64,000 nt of DNA from Syncephalis fuscata (GCA_025786725.1 JAHLTZ010000006.1:124001-188000); one strand, 5' to 3'; positions 47,587 through 59,970 are shown, numbered from the stretch's first letter. Translations and numbers: made by a program. The notes: generated by a model from the letters alone, not told the origin.

Positions 47587-48390
47587 TGTTGAGTAATGAA
47601 ATAGACAAGAGCTGCGTGCAGAAAAAAAGTAAAGACGGTATGGTTTGAGTAGCGTGCGTTGTGCAGAAAAGCGATAAAACATGGTGCTGCCTCAAACAAT
47701 TCCAGTTGATTTTAATAGCAATATGATATTTGTAAGCACGGCACAGGAACAAGCCGAAATGTATCGGTTCCTTAAGAACTGAAACTAAACAATATGACGT
47801 GCTGCTATGATTATTAATGCACACGGTACAGCAAACCAATGTATAAGATAGATATTGAGAATGAGCCAATGCTTATCTATTTGCTAATACGTGGGGCTTC
47901 ACTTGAGTAGCTTCATCTATAGTGGCAAAATGACGATGCTTGTTTTAATTTGTTGCGGTGAATACGTAATGGATGGCTGTTTCAAACACGTTAATTCTAT
48001 CACCAAAAAGGTAATTAAAAACGTGCATATGAAAGACTATGGTGATTGGTCCAACACCACTCACACAATTAATACCAACTCTGTACTAAAAATAACAATA
48101 TACTAAGCTGTAAACAATATTCATATACTACATATTTTATTACTAATAAAAGTTTTTAATTAGTTTTGTTTCTCGTCTTTATCTTACATCAAGCAAATAT
48201 AATTAAATTAAAATATCCAGCTATGGCCTGGAGTATAACATAGGGCATAATATAAACATTAGCAACACTAGCTAACTAAACTGAAATACAAATTAAAGCT
48301 ATTTAATAAATAATACTTGTGTAAAATGTTATTCATAAGCGCAACATACGAATAAACCGAAAGATATTGATTTATTAATAACAATCTAAA
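47587..48390. other. Intergenic region
   Basis: AT-rich promoter flank of the dehydrogenase and 3' flank of SDE2. A short open frame at 47891-48106 has no recognisable features. Confidence 0.5.
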
Positions 48391-49499
48391 TTACTGACGT
48401 TTTCCACGCTTGCGCTTTGTTGGCGTGCTTGCTTCTGGCTTCACTGATGGTTCCGGTTTATTTGTTGTAAACTTGGTTGTCTTATCATTTGTTACAACTT
48501 TATCGGCACTGTCTATTGCTGTACCATTGCTGCTATCTTGATTCTTATTGATATTATTGTTGCTATCATTATTGCTTTCATCATCAGAACTGCTTATATC
48601 GCCTACATCCTCATCCCTAATCCATGTATGATTATTAATGCTATTAATTAGTAGCAATTACTTACCACATAGCAAATGCTGATACTGCTGGTCCTTTGCC
48701 TTTATCCAAAGCTGATGAAGAGGATGACGACGATGATATAGGTGATCCAGTGTCATTTGTTTTATCAGCAAGAGCTGTCTGAACATCGTCCTTTACTTCC
48801 TCCTGTTGAATGGCTATAGCAATTCTATAAGTTATGTCTAACTCCACCCACTATACTTGTAACTTACCTTGTTGCACAGCCAATCTTACATCTTCTTGAA
48901 TACGCTCATTATCCTCAAAGTACGCAGTATCATCAAAGCGGTGTTTCTTGTTAAGTGGTTCCTTGTTGTACTTTGCAATCTTTTTCTTTATTTTATCCTT
49001 CTTTTGTTGCTGTCGATCCTCTTCGCCTTCCATATAATTGGCCAATCTATATATATATATATATATATATAAGTATTAATAAAAAACTTAATACCACTTT
49101 ACTTTTTACTTACGCCTTAGCCCGCTTTACCGTCTTTAGTCGGCGTCCGTTAAGATCGCGGCAACTATCAAAGTTTGTCGCCTTTCTAGCAGCCAACCGT
49201 GCACCCATCTTTCGCAATTCACTACCAAAACCGCCCTTACCTCCACCCATACGCATACTGAGCGACAGGTAGATGATGCGTTCGTGGCTATTGGCATTGC
49301 CCACTGGACAAAGTGCCGAGAGTGGCATATCTACAGACGAACAGACTAGTCCACCTGCTGTTGTTAGTCGTTGCATATCCATAGGAATGCCCGTTGCAGC
49401 CACCAATCGTGATTGCACCTCGCTCATCGTCAATCCGTCTGACTCAAGGTCAATAACGACGGATGGACGATTGACTTGTGATACAATAGCACTAATCAT
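48391..49499 (-). CDS. SDE2: SDE2 ubiquitin-fold splicing/genome-stability protein
   Basis: Four exons on the minus strand, 49499-49114, 49046-48868, 48813-48666 and 48616-48391, 312 aa. An N-terminal ubiquitin-like domain of about 85 residues (IDLESDGLTMSEVQSRLVAA, LSALCPVG) ends at the hallmark MGGGKGGFGSELRKMG. In known SDE2 proteins, cleavage after the GG pair exposes a Lys-starting fragment that joins the spliceosome or acts at stalled forks. A second family motif, FDSCRDLNGRRLKTVKRAKAL, follows, then a basic coiled region and an acidic Ser/Asn-rich tail ending in KRKRGKRQ. Intron 1 contains a long (TA)n run at about 49048-49070. No frameshift is seen. Confidence 0.93.
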
Positions 49500-49630
49500 A
49501 GTGACAGATGAATAAGTAGAAGACGGATTGAGGAAGAAAAAGATATTAGACTGAAAATAGTCACATTAATTAAGTGTGCTTCATTTATTAATGCAACTCA
49601 ATATTTTCTATTAGTAAATATAACATATTA

Positions 49631-50792
49631 TTAGTTCCATCCCCAGTCATCGTCTTCATTGTCGTTCTCTTGGCTATCATTGCCATTGCCGCCATTACTG
49701 TTACGTTTATTGGTGCGTCTAATATTTCTATTATCCCCATCTTCGCCTCCATCAGAACTGCCTAATTGCCAGGGTGTACTGTCCATAGGATACACCTCTC
49801 CTGGAAGATGGCCATGCTCTATGGCTTCTTCATCAATCTCATCTATTGTTCGACGAGCTAGTCGATAAATATAAAAGGTTACGCCTATACCGAATGACAT
49901 TGCTATTATACCAAGTATAATTTTGCCCGGTGATGGATGTTGGAATAGCGCATCTGTCAAGCTTTCCAGGTTTGCACCAATGATTACATGTGTAATAACT
50001 TTAGCAAGAGAGACTCCTGTAGCAATGGCAAATGTCTTTAAAGAGATGCCAGACAACGAAAGCAAAGCATTCATTAGACTGTATGGATACGGTGCCAGTC
50101 TGACTAGTATTAAAAGCTATTTTGATTGTATAATTTAGTAGTTTGTTTTATATGTATCTGCCAACCTACTTTAATGCCTTTTCGACTGACTGCCTTCAAC
50201 ACTGCGCCCAAATGGGGCGAACTATTGACGAGCTGCTGTGTATAATGCCGTCCAAATTTCTGACAAATAATAAAACAAGCACATGCACCTGATAATGCAC
50301 TAAGGACAGATACAGTAAAGCCCAGTGGGACACCATAGACATAACCAGCAAATGTAGCCAATGTGCCATATCCCGGTACAAATGGGAAACTTGTCGCAAA
50401 TATAAGGCTCATAACAATTAGTGCGCCTCTATAAATATACAATTCACTACAATTAGCCGATAAACATGTTTTAGTCGAACTACGCACCCTAATCCATGAT
50501 CGTTAAGCCAAACACTGAGTTCTTGTAAGAGATGAAGAAATGCGCTATAATTTACTAGGAAAAAAACACCAATAACTGTATAAATAGCGCCAATAACTAG
50601 TATTGGTAGAAAGCGACGTAATCGCGCCGGTAGATAGGCTGTAAAGCGGTCAAGTATACGCGGACCCGAGTGCGATTGTTTTGTTCTAGCGGTCACTAGA
50701 CCAACATTGTCTGCATCCATGTTTAATACAGCGCTACTCTCTAGCCTGTTTATATCGCTAGCGTGTCCATACTGGCTATGTTGTGTGGCCAT
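49631..50792 (-). CDS. Tvp38/TMEM64 (VTT/DedA-like) membrane protein
   Basis: Three exons on the minus strand, 50792-50488, 50428-50170 and 50116-49631, 349 aa. After about 65 cytosolic residues comes FLPILVIGAIYTVIGVFFLV, then the VTT core: FATSFPFVPGYGTLATFAGY, GFTVSVLSALSGACACFIIC, LVRLAPYPYSLMNALLSLSG and further membrane segments (IILGIIAMSFGIGVTFYIY). Yeast Tvp38 resides in Golgi vesicles, and animal relatives (VMP1, TMEM41B) scramble lipids, so a role in membrane traffic or lipid movement is inferred. The C-terminal tail is acidic and Asn/Gly-rich, ending DDDWGWN. The gene is divergent from the thiolase gene and free of frameshifts. Confidence 0.9.
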
Positions 50793-51460
50793 GATGAACA
50801 AGCAATGGGCTACAAGCTATAGAATAGAAAAGAATATGGCGACGTGCATTAATGGCGGATAAAATCATGTAAATATACTTTTGTGTATTTAAAGTGAGTT
50901 ACAATCATTACAAGTAAAACAGTCTTTAATACGCTACTCTAGTATGTATTATATAGAATATCATTTTAATGAAACAGCTTTATATTAAATGTTTAGTACC
51001 ATTAATACTATAATTGCAATATACTTCTTATATGGACATCCATTAATCATAATAGTATGTGTAAACATGCTAATTGTAATCAACAACATTAAATAGATTA
51101 CTTTTACATTTTACGCTATTATTAATTATTACTTTTATTCATTCATATGAAATACTAATCTTACATAGTCACTGGACAAGTCAATAGCTAATTAAATAAG
51201 TAAGTAAATAAGCTACGCTAATAACAGTAAATGATATATCAACACCATCCAGCTATGCTAATTCTACGAATCCACCAATAACAATTATTTCACGTGCTCT
51301 TTTACCCACACTCACGTCTTTTAACCGGTAACGAAGTGCCGTCGGCAATCTCGGCCCAGATCACATCCGGTGGGTGCTTATATGAACTGGAAGTGGTGGC
51401 CACGCACACACACTTGGCTACACATATCTTTCTTTATCTTCTACGCTAAACTACAACACC
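50793..51460. other. Divergent promoter region, Tvp38 / thiolase
   Basis: AT-rich for 450 bp, then shifting to C-rich DNA (51280-51460) just upstream of the thiolase start. The switch in composition matches the higher GC of that gene. No coding sequence is visible. Confidence 0.5.
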
Positions 51461-52726
51461 ATGTCGGCTACGCAAAACCGTGTTAAGCAAATCGCCCAAC
51501 ACCTCTCGACCCAGCAGGGCTCTAGCTCTCGTGTGGCCACCAAGATTGGTGTCAAGTCGCCGGATGACGTCGTGATTGTCTCTGCCTTGCGTACACCGAT
51601 TACTCGTGCGCGTCGTGGTGGTTTTAAAGACACGTTCCCCGACGAGCTACTTGCTGCCGTATTCAAGGCTACCCTTGAACGCACAAAGCTCAACCCGGCG
51701 TTGGTTGACGATGTTGTCGTTGGCAACGTATTGCCACTTGGTGGTGGTGCGACCGCAGCTCGTATGGCTACATTGGCTGCCGGCCTCCCCGATACAGTCT
51801 CCGTTATGACCTGCAATCGCCAATGCTCGTCGGGTCTGCAAGCTGTCGCCCAAGTTGCTGCTGCAATCCAAAATGGTAGCATTGAGATTGGTATCGGTGC
51901 CGGCGTCGAGTCGATGACGAAGGGCTACGGACCAACCGCCATGGGTGAAACGGCCGATGCCACCCAAGAGAATAGCGAGGCTGCCGACTGTCTTTTGCCT
52001 ATGGGTATTACCTCCGAGAATGTAGCACGCGAATTTAACATCACACGCCAGAAACAAGACGCATTATCGGCTGAATCACATCGTCGTGCTGCTGCTGCCC
52101 AAAAGCAGGGTCTATTCAACGACGAGATTGTTCCAGTTACAATTAACGTCACTGATAAGGAAGGCAATACAAAGCAGGTTACCATCGCAGCTGATGATGG
52201 TGTACGTGCCACCACAACTGCCGAAGGATTGGCCAAGCTAAAGCCAGCCTTTTCAGAGACCGGCACCACTACAGCCGGTAACGCCTCTCAAGTATCTGAC
52301 GGTGCCGCGGCTGTTTTGTTGATGCGCCGTGCTAAAGCACAAGAGCTTGGCCTTCCTATTCTAGGTAAATTCGTCACTTCAGCCACTGTTGGTGTCCCAC
52401 CAAATGTGATGGGTATTGGTCCAGCATTTGCCATCCCACAGGCTGCACACCAAGCTGGCATTAAGGTATCCGACCTTGAGATCATCGAATTGAACGAGGC
52501 ATTTGCTTCACAGGCCGTCTACTGCATTGAACACCTCAAGCTCAACCCAGCTAATGTCAATCCAAAGGGCGGTGCTATTGCCATTGGACATCCATTGGGC
52601 TGCACTGGCTCTCGTCAAATTGCCACCATTCTACCAGAATTGAAGCGCCAGAACAAGCGTATCGGTGCCATTTCCATGTGCATCGGTACTGGTATGGGCA
52701 TGGCCGCTATTGTTGAACGCGAGTAA
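51461..52726 (+). CDS. Peroxisomal 3-ketoacyl-CoA thiolase
   Basis: An uninterrupted single exon of 421 codons, the usual length for ACAA1/Pot1-type thiolases. RVKQIAQHL at residues 7-15 fits the PTS2 import signal (R-V-x5-H-L). Catalytic landmarks are CNRQCSSGLQA (nucleophile Cys), NEAFASQ, GGAIAIGHPLGCTGSR (His) and CIGTGMGMA (second Cys). The enzyme cleaves 3-ketoacyl-CoA to acetyl-CoA and a shortened acyl-CoA in the last step of peroxisomal beta-oxidation. The gene is intronless and its codons end in C or G more often than those of its neighbours, which suggests high expression. It contains no frameshift. Confidence 0.96.
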   Translation: MSATQNRVKQIAQHLSTQQGSSSRVATKIGVKSPDDVVIVSALRTPITRARRGGFKDTFPDELLAAVFKATLERTKLNPALVDDVVVGNVLPLGGGATAARMATLAAGLPDTVSVMTCNRQCSSGLQAVAQVAAAIQNGSIEIGIGAGVESMTKGYGPTAMGETADATQENSEAADCLLPMGITSENVAREFNITRQKQDALSAESHRRAAAAQKQGLFNDEIVPVTINVTDKEGNTKQVTIAADDGVRATTTAEGLAKLKPAFSETGTTTAGNASQVSDGAAAVLLMRRAKAQELGLPILGKFVTSATVGVPPNVMGIGPAFAIPQAAHQAGIKVSDLEIIELNEAFASQAVYCIEHLKLNPANVNPKGGAIAIGHPLGCTGSRQIATILPELKRQNKRIGAISMCIGTGMGMAAIVERE

Positions 52727-53016
52727 ACTATAATATTGTTGCGATGGGCCATAGCAACTTATTGATTCGTTGATAATTACAATATATCAGCAGAATTTGC
52801 TTTTTCTTATTGTTAATAAAAACACATCTATACAGAATTAATGAGCTATTAACTAAATATTATTTACAATTATTATTAACAGCATTAGTATTCTTTATAA
52901 TTAATAATAAGTATTGCTAATATTTATAACATTAACAGCACTTATTACCATCAAGTATATATTATGTAACAATTGTTTATTTTTACATAAAATGTAAAAT
53001 AAAATAGAGCAACTTA
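52727..53016. other. Convergent intergenic region
   Basis: Short AT-rich 3' flanks of the thiolase and the Frizzled-like gene, with AATAAA-like signals near 52815 and 52991. Confidence 0.5.
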
Positions 53017-55882
53017 TCAAGGCATCGGATAAGCATTGGGTGGAGTGCGCACCCTTTGCTGGTTACCATCAGATTCGTTGAATTGCTGGCTAACGGCGCG
53101 TGCCAATCCAACAAACATCGGCCCACGACTTGATGCAGAAAACGATCTATTCATACGAGTACTCTCGTATCTGCCATCTTCCATACTTTCGCAACGGTTT
53201 TCAATGTCGTCGCTATCGTTGTTACTATAATTATAGTTATAATTATAATGGTTATAGTTGTTATAGTTGCTATAGTTGTTGTTATTGTCGTGGTTGTTAT
53301 TATAAATGTCGCTAAGTTGTCTTGGTATTAAATGTATATGATTTGTATTGGCTTCAAATACATTCCGTGTTGGCGAGTAATTGTCTTGTTCATCCATTAA
53401 CCTTGGCGGCTGTAAGGATGGAGTAGGATAACAATGTCTGATGGGGCCTGTAGACTTCGTTCGCCATTACTGAGCGTAGAGGATGTAGCAGTTGAACCAG
53501 CTGGCATGTCCAACATATTGCTAGGTGGTTCCAATTGAGGCCGATCATCAATGTACTCTTCTGCATAAACGTAATCGCTTAATACACTAATCTCAGTTAA
53601 TCGATTAGAATCAGGATATGAATCAGGCACATCGCTCATCTCCATGTTTGGTATAGAGTCGCGTAGTTTTGTCGGCGATAATAAAACACCACTAATGGAC
53701 CGTCCCCAAGAGTTGGTGCTTTTATAGTCAAGATCGCGTTGTATAGCCTTTGGACTTTGTGATTGTCGGCGATTGACCAGTTTAATAGCAGAGCGTCGAG
53801 CTGCACGTCGAGTGAATAGCATACGCCATTCTAGATAGAGACGGCGCTGCAAGCCAAATATTAAGAAAAAGACAATGCCTTGCATAGATACTAGAACTTC
53901 GGCAGCAATCATTATTTGGAAGCTAGGCAGTACCTCGTCCATAATAGATGCACAATAGCCTGTCCATTACCGGCCGCAATACACTTAAACCAAAGCGGTA
54001 TTAGTTCTTGGCGATGTGTATGTGATGTTCGGTTGATTTCAGTAAAATAAAACACCCAATAGAACACTAAAGAGCACATCAATGAGAGAGATAGTAGCAC
54101 GGCACGCCATTGAAGTCGAAGTGTTCCATAGCTGCAATTTTTTGTGCACGTCGGACAGCTCCGTTACTCGATGGATTGGATCCTGGCACTGTATGGCCAT
54201 GAGCACGACGACGTACACGGATAATATGAACAAATGTCCAGAGATGTAGAAATCCAGCGGGGAATACAATGGCACCTAACGGCCAAAAGAATACCCCAGC
54301 ATGATCTTTGCTAACTAGGCAAAGTTCGGCAAAGTCTATTGTACGACATTTAACGCTAATGGAACAGCTGTGCCAATGGCAGAATAAGACCAGCCAACGA
54401 TAACCACCCATTTGTAGTATCTACTCATCCACTGGTTGTTCCATACGGTATGCAAATGCAAATTTAAAATAATTATGGCCACCCAGAAGCAAGCGCTAAA
54501 CGAGCCAAATATTAGGATAGCGCCTTGTATACCACAAAGTGGGTTGTTGTTCATAGTGCTTTGGGTAATGGCATCTGCACATTGTATCGTTTTTGGATCA
54601 GTAATTACAAAAAAGGCTGACAAGGAAAATATTACGATACTAATGGTGGAGAAAAAGATAAGTGAAGTGGGATATTTACGTTTTCCAGGCAATACCAAAT
54701 AGGATGCAAATAGAAATAAAACTAACAGCGTAGAAATACCGCGTAGCAGAGATGCTACACGGAATCCAATTTCCAGTGTATTTGGTGGATAGAATGCATT
54801 GGTTACCGGGCAGGGAATACAGCAGCCATTGACACACTGCGGAGATTGACTTTTGCCCGGCCATAAAGGATCTTGAATAAGTGGAGATGGACAGACGAAT
54901 GTATCGACCATACGGCCAGTTAAATTCCAATTAGAGGCAGCGGCAGTGGCCATAACAACATTATCTTGGGAAGCTCTTGCTTTTAGTATAACTACATTAG
55001 ATAAATAAATAAAAAACATTAGCGTTAGTAAATTATTTCATTTTATATTTATATAACATGTCGCCTACCTAGTTCGGGGCATTGCTTATACTCGATGCCA
55101 TCGCGTGGCGCTACACAAGTCGCATCCTTGGGAACGATACAAGCTGTCGCTGTTCGCTTGGCCGCTGTAGAGAAAATAATTTATTTCGGCATTCAGTGTC
55201 GCTAGCCAAGTCGGTGCAAGTTTGCCGGCAGCGATATTCAGCTAAATGTCCTATAGTAGAAATGCAAAGTGTTAGTAATATAAAAATAGTAATAACAGCA
55301 TATTTACCAGTCGACGAATCAGAGCATCGGGGATAGGCCAGTTCGCATAAATATGCGCTGTATTTAGCAGCACAATCACTGCCAAGCGCTTGACGCTCTT
55401 TGGCGGATAGCCATTGTCTAGCAATCTGATTCTCTTTCTGTTTTAGTAGTAAAGAGGCTGTTGCTGTGTTGGACAGCACTGCTGGTGTGTTCAAATAGAA
55501 TGGCCTGTCCCCAATAATGGTGTGACAGAATCCGTTCTTAGGATAAAGCGTCGGTGTGATACACTCTATATAACAAATAAATAGGTGGTTTAGTATAAGC
55601 GAAGTTCAAACGATGTCTCGCCCGTGATGCTTTTGTGTTGCCCATAATAGACAGGCAAGTTGATCAGCACGCACATCAGTATAGCCACATTAAGAAGATA
55701 AATTTTAAAATAGAAGTTGATTGGGCTCAAGTCCCTAATTTCATTTCCGCTCATGTTCAAATATAATAATAATAATAATACTAAACCAACCACCAATCTA
55801 CCCACGATATGTGCTTACCTCCATTTACAAAAATAATAAATGTCAATAAAACAAGGAAAATAATGGTGTGTTGAAAGAACAT
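53017..55882 (-). CDS. Frizzled/Smoothened-like seven-transmembrane receptor (frameshifts)
   Basis: Four exons on the minus strand, 55882-55819 (signal peptide MFFQHTIIFLVLLTFIIFV), 55565-55308, 55250-55069 and 54991-53017, about 827 aa. The ectodomain is cysteine-rich in Frizzled-CRD style: ECITPTLYPKNGFC, DCAAKYSAYLCELAYPRCS, EYRCRQTCTDLASDTEC. Seven membrane segments follow (VASLLRGISTLLVLFLFASY, TSLIFFSTISIVIFSLSAFF, ILIFGSFSACFWVAIIIL, WVVIVGWSYSAIGTAVPL, FFWPLGAIVFPAGFLHLW, VLLSLSLMCSLVFYWVFYF and SMQGIVFFLIFGL). The long cytosolic tail is Ser-rich and ends in an Asn/Tyr repeat (NNNNYSNYNNYNHYNYNYN). Fungal Frizzled-like proteins are known without Wnt ligands, and the ligand here is unknown. 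One base is missing in exon 3 near 55180 and four in exon 4 (about 54345, 54130, 53945, 53425). With these restored, all phases close. Confidence 0.85.
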
Positions 55883-58800
55883 TGTGGTGTCGTAGCCGCC
55901 GTTAAAGTGATCGTAGCTGTGGTGTTGAAGTCCAATAAGTAAAAAGTAAGAGAAGTTTACGGAAGGCTATAAGCTACAACAGTGTGTTAGTGCCAATACA
56001 ACAACTATAATACAGGGTAATCATGAAAATCGTGAAAATGAAACAGCCAGGATAAAACAAAAGGCTAAGCGTTACTGGCAGGTGTTAGGATAGCAGTAGT
56101 GGAAAAAGAGGAAAAATAGTTCTGTACTTGTGCTCAAATATGGCATTAAATAGACATTAAGACGGCACACGATCCTAGCAACGACGCGTAATACAGACGC
56201 CGTGCCACTGAATCCGATATCGATACTGCTAAACTGAGTAGTATTTGGGATTTCAGAATAATTGTTACCTTAGGCTAACGTGGTATTACAGCCAGCACTT
56301 AGCACCCGAAACTTTGTTGATGTTCGGTGATACACGTATATTAGATATATAATAAAAATATACAATTAATAGTCAATATACGTTTTTGGGGAATAAAATA
56401 TGACTTAAGGAAGATGGACTACAAATGGTTCGAGGTAAAGGAAGGAAGCATTAGATTATAAACAAGAAGTACGCGAATAACCAGTAATGGTGAATAGTGA
56501 TCACTCGATACAGTTTGTATTACGCTGGACTGAGCGTGGTAAAGACGACACAGCCCCGACTATTGTTACGTTCAGAAACTTCAAAAGCCGAAATAATCCC
56601 CACCAGCAATAGTATAATTTGCATAAGGCATGGGAGAAAAGCCTGATTATATTGCTAGCCAGGCAAATGATTCAATTGGGGAAAAGCGAATATCGACTCA
56701 ATTTACTAACCGACGAACCAACCAAATTACAGCACACAGGCCATTCATAACAAATACGGAGTTATTACCAGATTCTTGCAGCAATATTTGTATATAGCAT
56801 GGGTAGAATAGTGGTGTGCTATTATTTCATTGGTGGCATATCTGCAAGGCGGCAAGCAAATCAATTGTTGCCATTGCATTGGAATGTGCTATCAATACTG
56901 CCTTGCCCATGGGTCATAAGACTAGAATCTGGTCATGTGTACATTCACTGCTGGTAATGCTACCGATATTGAGTAACGCAGGTGTACGTGCATGTTATCA
57001 TCGGCGTGCAACTGCCGAACTATCATCATGATTTAGAATCATTTGCAGTATTTTTACTTCAAATATTATACATCACTGCCCCACACAAAATTGCCCCACA
57101 CAAAATGACCGTCCTGGTCGTACGATTACAATAGGGTAAAAGTTCGGCAAAATAGCTATTAAAGAATTGTGGGGCAGCGCTGATAACCACGCCGCGTAAT
57201 TTCATGTGACAAATCGGGTAGCGGCTGCCGCTTGAAAAGCACAGTAGAAACAATACCCTGGCACGCAATAATCACCAGTGCGCATTATATTCACGTCGCT
57301 AAACTAACCACTCATACAAAAGTTTACCTTGTATTAATAAATGTAAAGTATCTGTAAATAGTATTATTAGTTATAAGCCAGTTTATGTATTATAAACGAA
57401 ATCACTACGCGATACACATTAATAAATTGTTTTAAGCTGCGAAAGAAAGCGAATAAGGAAAGCAAGCATTCTCCAGACGTAAAAGAATGTTCAGTATTAA
57501 TACCAACGGTAATTGCAAGTCACACAGCAGATAACATACGGGAAAACATTAATCAATGATTGCTGTATTTGCCGACAATAGACTATCATACCAAGTCTTC
57601 CATAGAGACGTTCGACGAGCATAGGAAACCCCATCATATAATTGAAACGCTAGTTGCATGCGCAATACCATAATATGCATATAAAATACTAGTTATGATT
57701 CTCCTTAATGCATCACTGACTGCTTCCACTTAAAACTCTTACCGGAAATACCTCTACAATAATAGTGCGAATGTTCAAGTGATTCGGCTTTATCTATAAC
57801 CCGAGGCCGTTTTTGATAAGCCTTACATATACTTTTCTTAAAGAAAAGCACAATAAATGAGTAAATTAAAAACGGCAATAATAACTAAATATTGAAAGAA
57901 TGTTAAGGCGCATAAAACATTGAAACTGGAACAGCTGATCGATTGAAGTGCTGCCATTATATTATCTAGAGGCAACTAGATAGCAATTTAAAACAGTCTA
58001 CTAACTGTCAGGTATTTAGTAAGTGAAGCGTGGCGACCTAGGTGGCTCACGTCGAAAGAGGTAAACTAAAGCCCAACCCAACCAAGGAGTGTGTGACAAA
58101 TAGCTATGAGACTTACTAAATAGCACCTGTACAAGGTCAGAATACAATTATAACATGTAGATCAGATGATAAATCAAAAACGTAGTCGATAATGATGAGG
58201 TTTGAGAGCATAGACCTTTTCTAAAAGCAACAGGTTTATGTAGTGTTCCTACAGCCTTGGTATGCATTTGCCTCAAAGACACTATAGCGCATTATACAAA
58301 ATAACTAGTATATAATGACATTACGACATGCACTGCTGCATATGCCGTGCAATCATGTTGGTGAAATACTCGTCAGGCTGCCTTTGCTTCCTTGAGGCCA
58401 AGCTTCCATTGTTTTTTACTACAATAACTACCAACAACAAAAAACTGCCTAAATTAGATGTGAAGGACCAGAACCTGATCGCACTAAACTCCACGTTCCT
58501 GTCAGTACAACGTGTGTGTGCGGGTATGTGTGCCTGTACGGAAGATAAAACATCCAGAGTTCATTGGATAGTCAATAATGAAATTATTAAACCAAGATTT
58601 AAATAAAGCAATACAACACGTGTGCAATGAACTAAAAGTAATTTTAGTAACATTTGTCGCGAAAAAGGCGAAATTTTTGCGTTTGTTTAAAACGTGGAAT
58701 CCTTGATAAAAAATTATAATTTTTTACATCGTCTAATTAAAATATAGAGTAGAGTGCTTGTTTCTATTCTTATATATAATGCATAATATCTACTTAACAC

Positions 58801-59489
58801 AAAAATCAGGCAACCTAAAAAAGTAAATCACTATACTATTAAACTTTAAATTTTAATTCAAGATTACTACTTTTGGACATTTATTTTTAATAGCGGTAAA
58901 TGTATCATTGAAACTCCCGTGTGCACCTTTTGACTTGTTTTTTACTCCTTGATATGCACTGTCATAAAACGCCGTTACTGTTATTTATAACTTCACCTCT
59001 GCTGTGACGCCGACAGTGATTGTATCTATGATAGAATATGATAACATGCATTTGACCATTGGGCTGTTATCGCGGAGTCCATGAAATCATAATGGTTTAT
59101 CCTGTGGCCTATGCTTGGAATTTAGCCATCCATCATTCTCATAAAAGTAAATAGTATTAAAGCCAATTTAACATAAAACTTGCTACATGGCTACGTCTTT
59201 TACTAAACACAGATGGCTACAGCGCCACAATTTCATTTGTTAATTACTATTGAATCACCAATAGATTTGTCCGTTTCAAAAATAAGCTATTTTTAAATTA
59301 ATTCAATGAATATTTGCTAATAATCTAATAATAAAGCATCGAATGCTATTTTGCACAATCTTTTTATATCTCAATATTTACATTCCAGCCTGAACTATAC
59401 ACCAATATATCTACATCTTGCAATGACTACTTTGATAAAAAACGAAGAACGGCTTAATCTAGTGATAATGGAAAATATACTATAGACGA
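55883..59489. other. 3.6-kb region with no convincing gene
   Basis: AT-rich DNA upstream of the Frizzled-like gene. It holds a small inverted-repeat structure at 57078-57177. An open frame at 58328-58606 encodes a Cys-rich N-terminus (MHCCICRAIML) but has no recognised motif, signal peptide or splice support, and I leave it uncalled. Confidence 0.5.
57078..57177. repeat. Tandem 15-mer with an inverted partner
   Basis: TGCCCCACACAAAAT occurs twice in tandem at about 57077-57107, and its near-complement ATTGTGGGGCA lies at about 57166-57176. The ends resemble the terminal repeats of a very small nonautonomous element, or a hairpin in RNA. No target duplication is obvious. Confidence 0.5.
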
Positions 59490-59970
59490 TTAATCTGCGA
59501 ATGCTGCATAACATACGCGTCGTTCAGTGAACAGCTTCTTCGCGTTCTTCTCTGCCAGCCCGGTTGCACCAGCTACATAAAACCAGCTGCTGCAGTCTAG
59601 GCCACCAACGCGCATCCGTAGACTGTCGTCGCCAAGCTTGATCTTGTGCATGTCTCCGCAGACTGTTAGCGCTACTGGGTAATCCCCTTGACAATTCGGA
59701 ATCGATAGATATTGATGACATACTAGGTGTATATCGCTGTTGATAATCGTAATCATCTGATGTTTGCTCACTGCAATCACTATCATAATAATACGAGGTT
59801 CCATATGCAGCAGACGACAATCGATTAACAGACAGTGCAAGTTCAATAGATTTAGTTGACGCTAATTGCCATAGTGCTTCGTTGTTTGTGTGTTGTACAG
59901 AGGCTCGTCTTTTCGCGGCAAATAGAAAACTGACCGGAAACGGTGCTTCATACATAGTGGATATTGTCAT
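59490..59970 (-). CDS. Uncharacterised protein, probably frameshifted
   Basis: On the minus strand a frame opens MTISTMYEAPFPVSFLFAAK and runs through a Ser/Tyr/Asp-rich middle (YYYDSDCSEQTSDDYDYQQ). Near 59650 the more ordered-looking sequence moves to another frame: IKLGDDSLRMRVGGLDCSSW, FYVAGATGLAEKNAKKLF, ending RRVCYAAFAD at 59490. The shift here corresponds to one surplus or two missing bases, or to an unrecognised intron. I do not recognise a family. The total is about 160 aa. Confidence 0.4.

Noticed and set aside
47891-48106. 71-codon frame between the dehydrogenase and SDE2
   Set aside because: Its N-terminus is not a convincing signal peptide, and it has no family resemblance and no splice context.
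58328-58606. Cys-containing 92-codon frame
   Set aside because: It has no signal peptide, no zinc-binding spacing and no flanking splice sites. The open length is not exceptional for the region.
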